From the NCBI GenBank assembly GCA_016721425.1, contig JADKID010000016.1, positions 310,001 through 374,000 of the forward strand: DNA of 64,000 nucleotides, in the 5' to 3' direction. The DNA comes from Bryobacterales bacterium. GTDB lineage: Bacteria; Acidobacteriota; Terriglobia; Bryobacterales; Bryobacteraceae. This document shows, in pieces, positions 19,397 to 30,216 of this stretch; position 1 is the stretch's first letter, and each line of letters opens with the position of its first letter. A program made the translations under genes and the position numbers. Below the pieces are notes generated by a model. The model searched no databases. It had not been told where the DNA came from and saw nothing but the letters and a program-made list of their open reading frames with translations.

Positions 19397-21003
19397 GGGG
19401 TCTCAAAATCCGTCGATAAGGAATCTCCCGCCCTTCTACACCCGGATCGGCAATAGCCTCATCGCCTCCAGCCAATCGCACAACCGCCCCGCCGCCGTCG
19501 CCAACCGCAACACCATGCTCCGCGCATGATGCACCACCCGCCCCGCCGTATTGAAGATCAGGAACCGCAATCGCTTCGGCCTCGCCATCAACAACTCCGC
19601 CGGCAACGCCAGCCGCTTCAGCGCCGTCATCACGTTGTACGCAATCACCGCCATCCGCAGCCACGCCGCATTCGCTCCAAAGTACTTCGAAGGCATCACC
19701 CCAGCCGCCAGCTCGTTTTTCAATACGTCGTGCACTCCTTCGATCGTTCCCGCCTTCTCCCGGTGCCACTCGATCAACCGGGCCGCCTTCCACTCCCCGA
19801 TGTTGGTCACCACAGCGAAATGCTTCACCTTGCTCCCATCGGCAAACAGATCCTCTTGCCGCTGCCGGATTCGGATCGCGATGTAGCGTAGCGGTTGCGT
19901 GTCCTTGTGCTCCGACTTCTCCCCGGGCACGAAACTCACCTCCGCACTCCCGGATCTCTGTCGCGTTCGCCTTCCCGTACGCCTCCCAATCCGCTTCCGG
20001 CACCTTTCCGATCGCCTTATGCAACGCCTCGCTCATCCGTGCGCTGATCGCAAAGCCAATGAAGCCTCGCGGCCCCTCAGCCCGCTCCCCATCCCGCAGC
20101 CAGTTCATCAGTCCACTCTCATGACACGCCGAATCCCCCCGGTAGTAATACGTCTTCACCGTCTCCGGTAACGCCGCGAAGGCCTTCTTCGCTACGTTGA
20201 GCGGATCCATCATCGCCGGCACATTCCCGTCCCGAAACTCATCGGCCAGCACCACGTTCATCTCCGCCCACACAGCCAGCATCGGCTGGTAGCCCCGCTC
20301 TCCTTCGTAGGTGCGCAACGCAAACTGCTTGCTGCTCCCGATGATCGTTGCATCCTGATCCACCGTCGCGATCCGTTGATCCGGGCACCGCCGCCCCAAC
20401 TCCTGCACTAACGCCCGGTTCACCAATCCCAGCCCATCCAGAGGCGCGTTCTCCTCCGGTATGTAGGCGATCTGATCCCCCACTCGGCCACGCTTGGCCG
20501 CCTCGATCTTCTCCTCCTCGTGAAACTGATTCCAGAAACTTCCGGGCTACCGCCGGCGAGGGGATTCCGTGCCCGATCAACTCGCTCAATCCCGGATCTT
20601 CCCGCAGCCGCTCAAAGTCGTCGCAGCACTCCCCGCCCACCGCATTCAACACCACAAAGCTCTCCACCATCGTGGCTTCGTCGTAGCCCCGCTCCCGCTC
20701 CTTAATCCGTACGTGCTCGCGCACCTTCGCAGGCAGCGCCAGCGAGCGAAACGCCTGCACCAACAACGGCACGCCACCCAAGGCCGTGGGCGTCTCTGGT
20801 ATGGGCTCCGGGTCAATCTCGAACAGTAACGGGGATTCGGTCGGGGACTGTTTGCGTACCTTCTTCACTCGCCCATTCTAGCGGCTCGCCCGCCCCCGCC
20901 GGGTGCGATGAAACCGCCCAGCCTTTTGCACCCCAATTCACCCGGAACCCACTCCAGGGCTCCTCCGACGCATCGCGCTAACCGGAATCTAAATTCGGGC
21001 CCC
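19397..21003 (-). mobile_element. IS1380-family-like insertion sequence
   Basis: The element is defined by its transposase gene. Candidate imperfect terminal inverted repeats are GGGGTCTCAAAATCCG at 19397-19412 and, reading inward from the other side, GGGGCCCGAATTTAG at 20989-21003. Only the first bases match well, so the ends are tentative. The implied size of about 1.6 kb is normal for the family. I saw no clear target-site duplication. Confidence 0.5.
19436..20868 (-). CDS. IS1380-like DDE transposase, frameshifted
   Basis: Three minus-strand segments form one transposase of about 477 aa. The N-terminal segment (20868 to about 20530) has VPLLVQAFRSLALPAKVREHV and MVESFVVLNAVGGECCDDFERLREDPGLSELIG. 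The middle (about 20483-19960) has IATVDQDATIIGSSK with a catalytic Asp, and TYYYRGDSACHESGLMNWL with a second Asp. The C-terminal segment (19939-19436) has WHREKAGTIEGVHDVLKNELAAGVMPS with the catalytic Glu, and ends RLLPIRV. These are the landmarks of IS1380/IS4-group DDE transposases, which cut and paste DNA via two metal ions. The family normally uses a single ORF, so the breaks near 20500 and 19950 point to decay or sequence error and not to programmed frameshifting. Confidence 0.8.
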
Positions 21004-21418
21004 GGCTTATCGATCGATCAGGGAGGTACAGGCCTCGTTCCAAGCCCTAAACTTCCCCGCCGTGACCAACGCAAAGACCAACGCAAAGACTCGGTTGCGG
21101 GCTTCATACGTGCGATAGACTCACGATTCTAAAGGTCTTAATGGGAACGGGGAATGTCATCAACAACTCCACTGCCCGTGGTCCTTCACCATGGGAATAT
21201 CCTGGTCGCCAACGTCGAGGCTCTCTCACCGATTCGTGGAAGATCTGCGTTGCCGGCACAGCCGACGAACCACGGTGGGGGTTACCTAAACAAATCTATG
21301 CTGCCGCAATGCACTCATTGGTACCAGCCTGTGGTTCGAGTCTGTTATGGACGGCGTTGCCCGGTGATTGTCTGTGCAACCGTGGCCAATCGTACTAACC
21401 ATAGTGGCCGATTGAGCG
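21004..21418. other. Intergenic region of about 415 bp
   Basis: It lies between the insertion sequence and the ABC three-component operon. No protein-like ORF. A short exact direct repeat GACCAACGCAAA occurs twice in tandem at about 21063-21086. The promoter of the downstream operon is probably here, but I cannot point to convincing -35/-10 elements. Confidence 0.35.
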
Positions 21419-22641
21419 ATGACACTTTTGCCCACCGACAAATACTCTGCCGGCGAACAAGGTCTGGGATACATCTACCAGGGGCGTCTCGCCCTGCTCC
21501 ATCTATTGCGGTTGCCAGAGAACACCTGCGTTTTTTTGGAGAAAGACGACGATCTCGATTTCATGACAGGAGACGGGGCCAAGTCCTTGGCAGCTCTCAA
21601 GCACAAGGCTGTTGGCGAAAGGCTAACCGACCTGTCGACCGACTTTTGGAAGTCCGTCAACATCTGGCTGGCACGATACAAGCGTGATGGCCGAGCCATA
21701 TCGAACCTTCGATTCTACCTGTTCACCACCGCTACGGTATCGGCCGACTCGCTCCTCGTCCACCTTCTCCCCGACCGACCCGCCGCTACCGTTGGTGCAG
21801 CCACGCTGGTACAGTTGACAGATGCCGCGCTCGCTAGGTCGAAGTCGCAGATCATCGGCCCGATTGCTGAGGAGTTCCACGAGCTGAGTGATTCCGAGAG
21901 GCAGGATTTTCTCGAGCGCATCCTGATCTTCGACAATAGCCCTCGTATCGGCGACATCCCAGCGACCATCCGGGATAAGCACATGCGCAGCATCCGGCGC
22001 GAGCACCGCGACCTCGTTTTCGAGCGGTTGGAAGGTTGGTGGGCCGACACTGTCATCAAGCAGTTGACCGGCGCCAGCACTGAGGGAATCTTCGGCTACG
22101 AAGTCTCGGATAAGTTGTCCAACTTCGCCGAGGAATATAAGGCGGGCAACCTCCCAATCACCTTCAGGGGAAAAGTGCCTGCCGAGGAGATCGACACCGA
22201 GACTGACCCACGCCTGTTCGTGACGCAGTTGCGAGAGATCGGCATTTCCTCTAACCGGATTAGGAATGCGATCTTGGACTACTATCGGGCGTTCGAGCAG
22301 CGGTCGGCCTGGGCGCGAGAGAACCTACTGGTGTCGGGAGAGGTCGAGGAATACGAGGATCGACTGGCTGACGAGTGGGGCCGCTATAAGGATGTCGCCT
22401 TCGAGAAACTGAAGGATGACAGCGCCGAAGACGCGCTACGGGATGCCGGCGCGACCCTCTACAACTGGGCGGAGTTCGAGACGGGGAAGATCGAGTCCCT
22501 GCGCATCCGAACGAGGGTAACAGAGCCCTATGTGCTTCGCGGCAGCTTCCACCTCCTGGCTAATACCACGCCTGAGCCAGAGTCCATTGGCATCCCAGGT
22601 TCCTCGACCGTCTCGGCGAAGTGCTGGGGGTGAAGCTGTGA
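21419..22641 (+). CDS. ABC three-component system effector-like protein, C-terminal frameshift
   Basis: First gene of an ABC-3C conflict system. The N-terminal 100 residues carry YSAGEQGLGYIYQGRLALLHLL, VFLEKDDDLDF and SLAALKHKAVG followed by LTDLSTDFWKSVNIW. This is the E...D/K pattern of the nuclease-like domain that starts ABC-3C effector proteins and resembles Cap4/DUF4297 nucleases. A long helical middle and a C-terminal domain (ETGKIESLRIRTRV, GSFHLL) follow. The uninterrupted frame stops at 22633. A one-base shift near 22580 restores the expected end HPRFLDRLGEVLGVKL, stopping at 22641 and overlapping the GTG of the next gene (GTGA). ABC-3C systems are predicted anti-phage or anti-plasmid modules; activity here is inference. 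Confidence 0.75.
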
Positions 22642-23132
22642 AGCGATGGGATCATCGGCCCTTCGAGATTCGCAACCTATTCAACCCGGCTTTCTGCGGC
22701 TTGGTCCTGTTTCGCGCTCTGCAAGGCTACGAGGAAGAAGACGCCCGCGGAATGTCCTTCTCGCTATCACTGTTGGTTCTGCCCCTGTGTCTACACAAGG
22801 ACTCGCGCGAGGTAATCGCCGGCAGTCCGCGCAGTTACCTACTCAAGACCACAGAGAAGAACCAGCAGGTCATGGTGGGCTTCCCTAACCGGGTTACCCA
22901 GATGCTGCCGTATGCCTTCGAGGGGTTCGGGTTGCTGATGGAAAGGGGCTGCATCGCCGTCACCGACGACGGCCGCATCCAGACAATTCCCAAGAAAGTG
23001 CGTAAAACCGTTGAAGGAACTGGAACAGATGAGACCGTTGCCTGCCAGAAAGTGGCGCGCCTCCTCGGGAGAGAATTCGCACGCATCGGAGACAGGGTGA
23101 CCATTTACACGACTTTCGGGATTCGTCCATGA
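22638..23132 (+). CDS. ABC three-component system middle component
   Basis: A 164-aa protein from GTG 22638, overlapping the upstream stop. It begins KRWDHRPFEIRNLFNPAFCGLVLFRAL and contains MSFSLSLLVLPLCLHKDSREVI and VGFPNRVTQMLPYAFEGFGLLM, ending FARIGDRVTIYTTFGIRP. The RPxEIxNLxNPAFC start, LVLPLxLHKxxR centre and G(I/V)RP end are characteristic of the middle component of ABC-3C systems, a small linker between effector and ATPase. It is intact. Its stop overlaps the ATPase ATG (ATGA), so all three genes are translationally coupled. Confidence 0.8.
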   Translation: MKRWDHRPFEIRNLFNPAFCGLVLFRALQGYEEEDARGMSFSLSLLVLPLCLHKDSREVIAGSPRSYLLKTTEKNQQVMVGFPNRVTQMLPYAFEGFGLLMERGCIAVTDDGRIQTIPKKVRKTVEGTGTDETVACQKVARLLGREFARIGDRVTIYTTFGIRP

Positions 23133-25118
23133 AGATCAGCTCCATACATATCTATAGCTACGACGGCCAGCGCCGGGATCTCGGGTTCAAAGTGGATGGC
23201 CTGAATGTAATCACCGGCCGCTCTTCGACCGGTAAGTCCGCGCTCTCCGAGATCATCGAGTACTGCATGGGGCGTTCATCGTTCAACGTTCCCGAAGGCG
23301 TTATCCGCGATAAGGTGGCTTGGTTTGCGGTGATTTACCAGTTCGAGAACGAGAAAGTGTTTGTCGCTAAGCCGTCCGCCTGGCGGCGGCGCAAGCTGTA
23401 GTACTGCAATGCTCCGACGGGGCACCCACTTGATCGCGCCCGATTTCAAGGACCTTGCGGTCAACACGGACGACGACAGCATTGTCGAACTGTTGTCACG
23501 CCTTCGTGGTATCCCCGAGAACCGAACCGCTGTCGCACTCGAACACAGCCGCTACAGCTTCGATGCGAACGTTAAGCACGCGTTCTACTATCTGTTCCAG
23601 AAACAGGGGTTGGTCGCCAACAAGGACCAGCTTTTCTACCGCCAGAATGAGCCGCACCAACCGCTAATGATCCGTGACACGCTGCCGATCCTGCTCGGCG
23701 TTTCCTCGCACGACCGCTACGCGCTGGAATCCAGTCTCCGTATTGCGCAGCGGTCGTTGCGGATCAACGCTAAGCAACTGGAGGAGGCGCGCAACGCCGT
23801 CGACACATCGTACGAGATGGCCATCGGTCTGTACTCGGAAGCTAGGACCGTTGGCATTATCAACAACACCGATGAGAATTCCAATGCCGATGGGATGATG
23901 GAGGCATTGAGGTCGGCGTTATTGTGGAAGCCCGAAACCGTGCCCGACGACGACGGCAGCCGGATTTCGCGGTTGGAGGAAGAATTGGGCCAGTTGCGCC
24001 AGGAGCGTCGCGACGCCCAAGCGAGGATCGACGCGGCGCAGTTGTTCGCCAGGCGCGCCAGCGGGTACGAAAGCGAAGCGGCAGAACAGGTGGACCGGCT
24101 CGCCGCGATCAAGGCTCTGCCCAAAAATCCATCCACCGGCGAATGGCAATGGCCTTTTAGCGAGCCGAACTTGGCTCTGAAATCCCCCATCGCCAACTGT
24201 CCTGCTTAACGAACTGGAATCGCTCGAAAAGGAACTGCGCATCGCCACCGGCCAACGCCCCAAGCTCGATGCCTACCTGGCCGAGCTGGTCAGTCAGGCG
24301 AACGAGATCGCGGGTGTTATCAAGCTCAAGGAAGCGGAGCTGTCTGCGGCGATCTTGGCAAACGAGGTCGTCGCCCAGATGGGCACTCGCAATAATGCGG
24401 CAGCCCGCGTAGTCGGTCGGATTAGCCTGTTCCTGGAAACGCTCCTTCCGAACGAGGATCTTGCCAGGCTAGAAGCTGATAATCGCCGCCTCAGCAACAA
24501 GGTGAAGCAGCTTGAGGACCAGATCGGTGCCGACGACAGCAACGAACGCCTGACCTCGATCCTGAACAACATCTCCGCCCAAGTGTCGCGATACATCCAG
24601 AAGTTCAACGCCGAATTCGGCCCCTACCCTGCGCGGCTTAACCTACAGCAAATGACGATCATCTTCGATCGGCCCGAACGTCCAGTCCCCATGGCAAGAA
24701 CCGGCGGCGGTGAGAACCATCTGGCGTACCACCTTTCGGTACTGCTTGCACTGCACCTCTTCGCGTCGCAGAATGACCGCCCTATCCCGCGATTCCTGCT
24801 CATTGACCAGCCGACCCAGGTCACTTTCCTTCCGAGCAGGTCTACAAAGACGCCGACGGATCGGTGCAGAGGACTGAGGCCGACGCCGACCTCGATGCGG
24901 TGCGCCGTTTGTTCGAACTGTTGCTGAAGTTTACTCAGGAAGACGTTCCTGGCTTCCAGTTGATCGTCACCGAGCACGCAAATCTTCGTGAGCAGTGGTT
25001 TCAAGACGCATTGGTGGAGCAGCCTTGGACAAAACCACCGGCCCTAGTCCCAGGAAGGCTGGCAAACCCGGTGATCTGCGAGATATTTCGAGCGGAGCCA
25101 CGTAACAGACGCTTGTAA
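23129..25118 (+). CDS. ABC three-component system SMC-like ATPase (DUF3732), frameshifted
   Basis: Four segments form one ATPase of about 660 aa. The N-terminal part (23129 to about 23398) begins with SIHIYSYDGQRRDLGF and has Walker A GRSSTGKSALSEII at about 23216-23257. The second (about 23400-24205) and third (about 24205-24820) contain long heptad-rich coiled coils (QLEEARNAVDTSYEMA, RLEEELGQLRQERRDAQ, RLEADNRRLSNKVKQLEDQ). The signature region reads RTGGGENHLAYHLSVLLALHLF, and Walker B FLLIDQPTQV is at 24793-24822. The last part reads QRTEADADLDAVRRLFELL and VTEHANLREQWFQDALVEQPW. This is the DUF3732 ATPase of ABC-3C systems, SMC/RecF-like. Breaks fall near 23400, in the CCCCC run at 24185-24189, and near 24830. 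Confidence 0.8.
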
Positions 25119-25923
25119 CGAAGGACCTGCTGCGAGCACCGCCGCTGAAGCGGAGCGCTAACCTGTCGATTCCCGCCATTCCGTTGATTCAATCGAATCA
25201 GCCTCCTGGTCGAGAAACATGCAGCGCCGGATTTGAGATTCTTTCTAAGATCGTCGGCAATGCGGACGCTGCCCGAAACGGCATTCGAGGAGATCACACT
25301 GGCGCGCCCGCGGACGCCACTTCCGCCAACGGGACTTAACCGGCCAATGTCTGCCCGATTCAATGCGGTGGCGCGACGAGTCGCTCAAGACCAAGCAGAA
25401 CCATTTGCACAATGAAAATGAGGACGGCAAGAGGTCTTTGTGCCAACTGGGAGGCGACCTATGGATGGCCGGCAGATGAGACTTCTTGGGCGTTCTCAGG
25501 AAAGACAACTCGAACGAAAAGAAAAAATGCAGTCGATCCATCGGACGCTGAGTGCTTCGTCCAACGGGCGACCTGATTGAGGATTGGCCGGTATAAAAGG
25601 ACTTCTGGACCGGGACGAACTCTCAACTTCCGAATGGTGCGTAATCCGCGAACTGGCCAGTTGATGGCCCCGATAGTCCACGTGTGGACCGCTACATGCA
25701 CAACGTCGCGCTGCGTTGATTAGGGAGACATCAGCGGTCACGCGATTGCTGGCCAGCACATACCAGATGACAAGACCTTCTATACGTAAATTTACTCGTC
25801 GTGGTTACAATTAAGGAGCAGCCGCTCGTCTACGCCAGACAAGGTGATGACCGGACCCCTATCGCAGGTTGTCCGTCAAATACCGGCATTCTGGATCAGT
25901 TGCCAAATCGGTTTGCCCTATAA
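25119..25923. other. Intergenic region of about 800 bp containing repeat copy A
   Basis: No gene is supported. The segment at about 25270-25300 (CCCGAAACGGCATTCGAGGAGATCAC pattern) is weakly similar to 32850-32880 (CAGAAATGGCGTTCTGGGAGATCAC pattern), suggesting remnants of the same repeat family. The sequence just before 25924 is AT-richer and could hold the promoter of the NACHT gene. Confidence 0.45.
25327..25604. repeat. Long direct repeat, copy A (278 bp)
   Basis: Same orientation and, apart from three one-base indels, identical to copy B at 28834-29114. It begins CAACGGGACTTAACCGGCC and ends GGTATAAAAGGACTT, so the unit is bounded by GGACTT at both ends. The differences are ATTTG versus ATTTTG, GGCAG versus GGCCAG, and TGAGGATT versus TGAGGGATT. 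Copies A and B bracket the NACHT gene. Confidence 0.9.
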
Positions 25924-28498
25924 ATGCCGCCACAGAATTCAGTCCCGGTTCTGGACGAGTTGGAACGCTTCGCCAGCGCGTTCAAAGACGAGGCCTACCT
26001 GCGGCAATGCCTGCGAAATCTTCTCATAAAAATGGGGCGCGAAGAGGTGCGGATCACCCACGGCACGCTGGAGAAGGGGAAGGATATAGTTTTCTATGCA
26101 CGCGGCGGCATGAATGAGCGTGCTCCCTACGCGTGCGTTGTCAAGAAAGAGCGCATTACCGGATCGATCTCGGCAAGAACATCGGCGAAGGAGGTCCTGC
26201 TTCAAGCCGAGCAGGCATTCGACGAGCCTTATACCAATCCTAGCAACGGCCAGCCCGAACAGATCAAAGGCGTGTACATCATCAGCCCGTACGACACGCC
26301 TGTTTCGGCCTCTGAATCGGTAGCGAAACGGTTGGCGCGCCAAGGCCGTACCGTCGAATTCGTCTGCGGGACGCGGTTGATGGGACTCTTCGCCGCTCAC
26401 TGGAAAGATTTCTTGTTGTTCGAGTCGAGCGTACTGTCGTCCTATCTCAGCGCAATGCGTGCCGGCCTATCGAAAGACACGGCTCTCATCAACGTCATCC
26501 TGGGTCGCAACCTCCCGGCGGCGCTACCAGGAAGCTTTCAGGAGATGTACGTGCCGCAGAGCTTCTCGGCGGAAGTGCGGTACTGCTTTCTTGATGACAC
26601 GTTGCGTCAGGATCTGTCGCTTCCCGCCGGTCCGGTTCGGTTGGCTGACATTCGTGCAATCCAGCAGCGCGTTCGAAAGCTGATGGATGTGGTGGACTAC
26701 TTTGAAGCCTGCCCCAGAATCGCGGTGCAATCGAAGCGGGTGGAAGCAGCAAGGCGGCATTGGCCGGCTATATCGATGCGCTGCATCACGACTGGAGCGC
26801 CGCCTGCAAAGCGGCTGCAGCTGCCGCCTTGAAGGATTTTGAGACGCTGACCGCCGAGGATAGGAAGCGAAGCGCCGGACCAGAGAACCGCCGCCGCGAA
26901 CCGCCGCGCGCTGCCCCAAAGCTGCCAACCGAGCGGACGATAACCACTCCAGTTGAGCTCAGCCCTGCCACGAAGTCATGGCTGTCTCGGGCGGAGGAGG
27001 TTAAAGCGCTCATCGTTCGCAATCTCGAGGAAGATTGCCAGCACATCCGAATCAATTGGCGCGCGAAACCGGATCTCGAATGGCTGTTCAGTCCGGAGTT
27101 TAGGGCGCATTGCCGCCTACTCGATCTCGAGGACACCGTGCCCGACTCGATCCGACGCGATCAGACGGCGGTCAAACACAGGCTCAGTCTCGATGCAGAT
27201 TTCCTGGACGGCGCTCCTCGCCTAGTGCTGTTGACTGGACCCGCCGGATTTGGCAAGACCTCGTTTTGCCGCTGGCAGGCACTCGCCAGCGCCGAGTCGA
27301 TGATCGAGGGAACGGGTCGAGTTCTTCCAGTATACGTCCCGCTGTCGCGATTCGCATACGGTGTGCCCGCGAACACTGACGAGGCATTCTTCGACGCTCC
27401 GGAACTGCGGCAGTTACTCCAGTCTTCCCAACACCACACCACAATACGTCTGTACCTGGACGGCTTGGACGAGATACCGAAGCTCGTCGACAACGGCAGG
27501 TTGTCGATTTGGCACGAACCGTCGTCGACCGCATTCCCAATCTACAGGTGATATTCACGGCGCGCGACCACGTGGTGGGGCCGTGGTTGAACGATGTCGT
27601 CCGCCTCAGTGTAAACGAACTGAACAGCACTCAGCAGCGCGCGCTCGTACGCAAGTGGCTGGAATCGGATGAGGCGACGGACCGGTTTTTCGAACAACTA
27701 TCACGCTACCCCACGTTGCAGCCGCTCATGGGAATCCCTCTGCTCGCAATGCTGATCGGCGCTGTTTACAAGCGCCAGCAGTGCCTGCCGGAAACTCGCA
27801 CGCGACTGTACACCCTGTTCGTGGAGCTGAGGTGTGGCGGATGGTATGCGATCAAAGGCGTCCAGCGGGGAGGGAAGTTCGGGCAGCATGATAAACGAAC
27901 CGTTCTAGTTCGACTGGCGGGCATGAACCACCTCGCCCGCCGCCGCGATGCAGCCTTCGACCAGTTCCGCGGCGCGATCCGCTGCAGCCTTTCCAGTCTC
28001 GAAGGTTTGTGGGAGGAACTGCTGGATGAACTACTTCAGGATGGACTTATCGTTAGCACAGGCGGTGGAATACGGTTCAGCCATCTATCGTTTCAGGAGT
28101 TTCTCGCATCCGAACACCTCAACGAGCCCACGGGCGAGCGCCTAAAAGTGCCGCTCAAGGAGTTTCTTCAGGGCGATGACTGGTGGCGCGAGGTTATCGC
28201 GTTTTACATCACGCGATTCGGCGCTCCCAGCGACACGGAAGAATGGCTGGTGCGTCGCGCCCGAGAAGTCTCAAAAACGGCGAACGCGCTGTGGGTACAT
28301 AAAGGGGCATTGGACGAACGAATCGGTTGGCTTCGGTCATGTCTGCGGGAAGCCTTTCCCACGTTCCGCTCGCAGTATCCGGACGATGGCATCATCGAAA
28401 ATATCGCCCTCCATCGCTCCAAGACCGGAACAGTCGTGTCTCGCACACGGCGCAGGTTGTCTGGTTTGAATTTACACGAAGATGATCGAAGTACTTGA
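25924..28498 (+). CDS. Nuclease-like domain fused to NACHT ATPase, frameshifted
   Basis: Three segments form one protein of about 857 aa. The N-terminal part (25924 to about 26755) has LRQCLRNLLIKMG, EKGKDIVFYA and ACVVKKERI, a D...(E/x)xK pattern of a restriction-endonuclease-like fold, and later VYIISPYDTP and VEFVCGTRLM. The second segment (about 26760-27500) carries the NACHT NTPase: LVLLTGPAGFGKTSFCRWQ (Walker A, 27237-27260) and IRLYLDGLDEIPK (Walker B, about 27450-27476). The third has LQVIFTARDH (sensor), PLMGIPLLAMLIG and FSHLSFQEFLASEHL, typical of the NACHT winged-helix region. Bacterial NACHT/STAND proteins of this layout are anti-phage sensors. The C-terminal sensor region is short. 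Breaks at about 26755 and 27505 are each one missing base. Confidence 0.75.
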
Positions 28499-29211
28499 GT
28501 GTCTGCCCCCAGTCATAGATAAACGTCGTTAAATCTAGAGCCTAGAGCCGCGTTGTGTATGCACCTCGTTCAGCGCTCAAACCCCTAGTTGGCAGGATTC
28601 GGACGAAAGGTTCGGCCATCCGGAAGTTGACCCCAAACGGCGTTCAGGGAAGCTCCGCCAGGCCGCTCGTAAGGTCCGCTTTCGTCAATTTGGCGGAAAA
28701 CGCCCGAGGTTGATCTGTGACGTACGAGTCGCAGTCGCGCGACGCCATTCAGCGGAACGGCGACTACTCAGCAATCTTGGTTTCCCGAGATGGCTTTTGA
28801 ATCAGGAATCGGAGCCAGGCGATCAATCTCTCACAACGGGACTTAACCGGCCAATGTCTGCCCGATTCAATGCGGTGGCGCGACGAGTCGCTCAAGACCA
28901 AGCAGAACCATTTTGCACAATGAAAATGAGGACGGCAAGAGGTCTTTGTGCCAACTGGGAGGCGACCTATGGATGGCCGGCCAGATGAGACTTCTTGGGC
29001 GTTCTCAGGAAAGACAACTCGAACGAAAAGAAAAAATGCAGTCGATCCATCGGACGCTGAGTGCTTCGTCCAACGGGCGACCTGATTGAGGGATTGGCCG
29101 GTATAAAAGGACTTGTGGCCAACTTACGTATGGCGCGTCATTCGGGGCAACCATACAGAATAAGCGCAACGCGCTGCAGGATGTCCTACCTCGTTGACAC
29201 GGGGTTCTCCG
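28499..29211. other. Intergenic region of about 710 bp containing repeat copy B
   Basis: No gene is supported. The stretch at about 28768-28833 just left of copy B is also found, diverged, at 18993-19075. The right side of copy B continues into unique sequence that differs from the right side of copy A. Confidence 0.45.
28834..29114. repeat. Long direct repeat, copy B (281 bp)
   Basis: Direct copy of 25327-25604 with three single-base length differences in short homopolymers and no substitutions that I could find. It starts CAACGGGACTTAACCGGCC and ends GGTATAAAAGGACTT, after which the two copies diverge (CTGGAC in A, GTGGCC in B). Confidence 0.9.
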
Positions 29212-29487
29212 TTACACCAACGAGGTTCTGTATCGCAACGACTTGGTGTCATCCTCCGCGGTCACTTTTGTTGGCCAAAGAATGGGAATTGCCTCTTCCG
29301 CCCACAACCAGTCGGCCAACGAATCTCCTTCGGGGCGTCCTCTATCGCACCAGCGGAAATAGGCTGCTTTATGGCGAAGGAAACTCACGATGGCCTCGCG
29401 GAGGAAATCTACCTTAGTACATACGAGGCATTGTGCATCCGGATCCCAGCCCCATACTATCCCACACACCGAAGCCTGATCGGGCAA
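29212..29487 (-). CDS. DUF2934-like small protein
   Basis: The 91-aa product contains FLRHKAAYFRWCDRGRPEG followed by DSLADWLWAEEAI, which fits the short DUF2934 domain (AYxxWxxxGRPxGxxxxDWxxAE). This domain is a small helical module of unknown function, common in Acidobacteriota and Proteobacteria. It lies in the middle of the ORF, followed by a short tail. The N-terminal part before about residue 28 is less convincing and the start may lie further upstream in another frame. It is the last gene of the minus-strand group GNAT/lamin-tail. Confidence 0.5.
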   Translation of the reverse strand: MPDQASVCGIVWGWDPDAQCLVCTKVDFLREAIVSFLRHKAAYFRWCDRGRPEGDSLADWLWAEEAIPILWPTKVTAEDDTKSLRYRTSLV

Positions 29488-29577
29488 TGTTTCTTCGCGC
29501 GCCTACTTTCTCGTGTACTGCGAACGACTCCGGCGAATCGTGCCGCATTGCTTTCACGCGGCAACAGAAACCGGACG

Positions 29578-30065
29578 TCAGCTTTTGATCCAGAGGGAAA
29601 GCTCCGCGTTCCGCTGGCTTCGCCACCCTTTCCCTTTTCGCTCGAACCCAGCCGTCGTCAATGTCTTTTTCATGGCCTCATGGTCGGTCGTGGCGAAGAC
29701 GCCCCCGACCCTGTCCCGCAGAAGCTCCGTGACAAGGCGAAAAGACAGACCCTTTCTCTGGTGTTCCGGATCTACGGCGACATAACCCAGCTCCGGGCTT
29801 TCCGAAGGAAACGCATAGCCGCTTTTTCTTGGTCCCGCGATACCGGCGGCGTACTTCTTGCGAACACCCTTGATCGTTCCCACACCGACAATCCTGCTTT
29901 CCTTTCGGGCCAGCACCAGGGTCGTCGCCGCGCGCAGCTTCACCTCATTCACCGCGACAGCGCCTCCGGCCACCAATAATCTCTACGCAGCGCCCCACTC
30001 GCTATCGGATAACGCGTCGGACGCGCAGGCCTTTACCTCATAGTCTTCGTCGTTTCGTCAGCCAC
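29578..30065 (-). CDS. GNAT-family N-acetyltransferase, N-terminal frameshifts
   Basis: The readable C-terminal 130 aa contains AATTLVLARKESRIVGVGTIK and SPELGYVAVDPEHQRKGLSFRLVTELL, where the Q/RxxGxx(A/S) acetyl-CoA loop appears as HQRKGLS, then HEAMKKTLTTAGFERKG. These are motifs A and B of GNAT acetyltransferases; the substrate is unknown. The frame opens at about 29976, too short for a complete GNAT. Upstream, minus-strand frames give ACASDALSDSEWGA, a typical GNAT N-terminus, and a GTG at 30065 starting ADETTKT. The gene therefore probably runs 30065-29578 with two one-base breaks. It lies downstream of the lamin-tail gene on the same strand. Confidence 0.65.
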
Positions 30066-30216
30066 TGGGTCTATCCCCGTTTCTTGTTTATAGCTGACAT
30101 CCGGGCTGGCGTGTAGGGCGTGTAGCCGTACCGGCAGACTTCGCCTTAATTCCAAATGAACGGCTGGCGGCCCGAAGGCACGGGCCGCCATGGCGACACT
30201 CCACGGCGATAGGGGA

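Noticed and set aside
19436..20868. Programmed ribosomal frameshifting in the transposase
   Set aside because: IS1380-like transposases use one ORF, there is no slippery heptamer at the breaks, and neighbouring unrelated genes show the same type of breaks.
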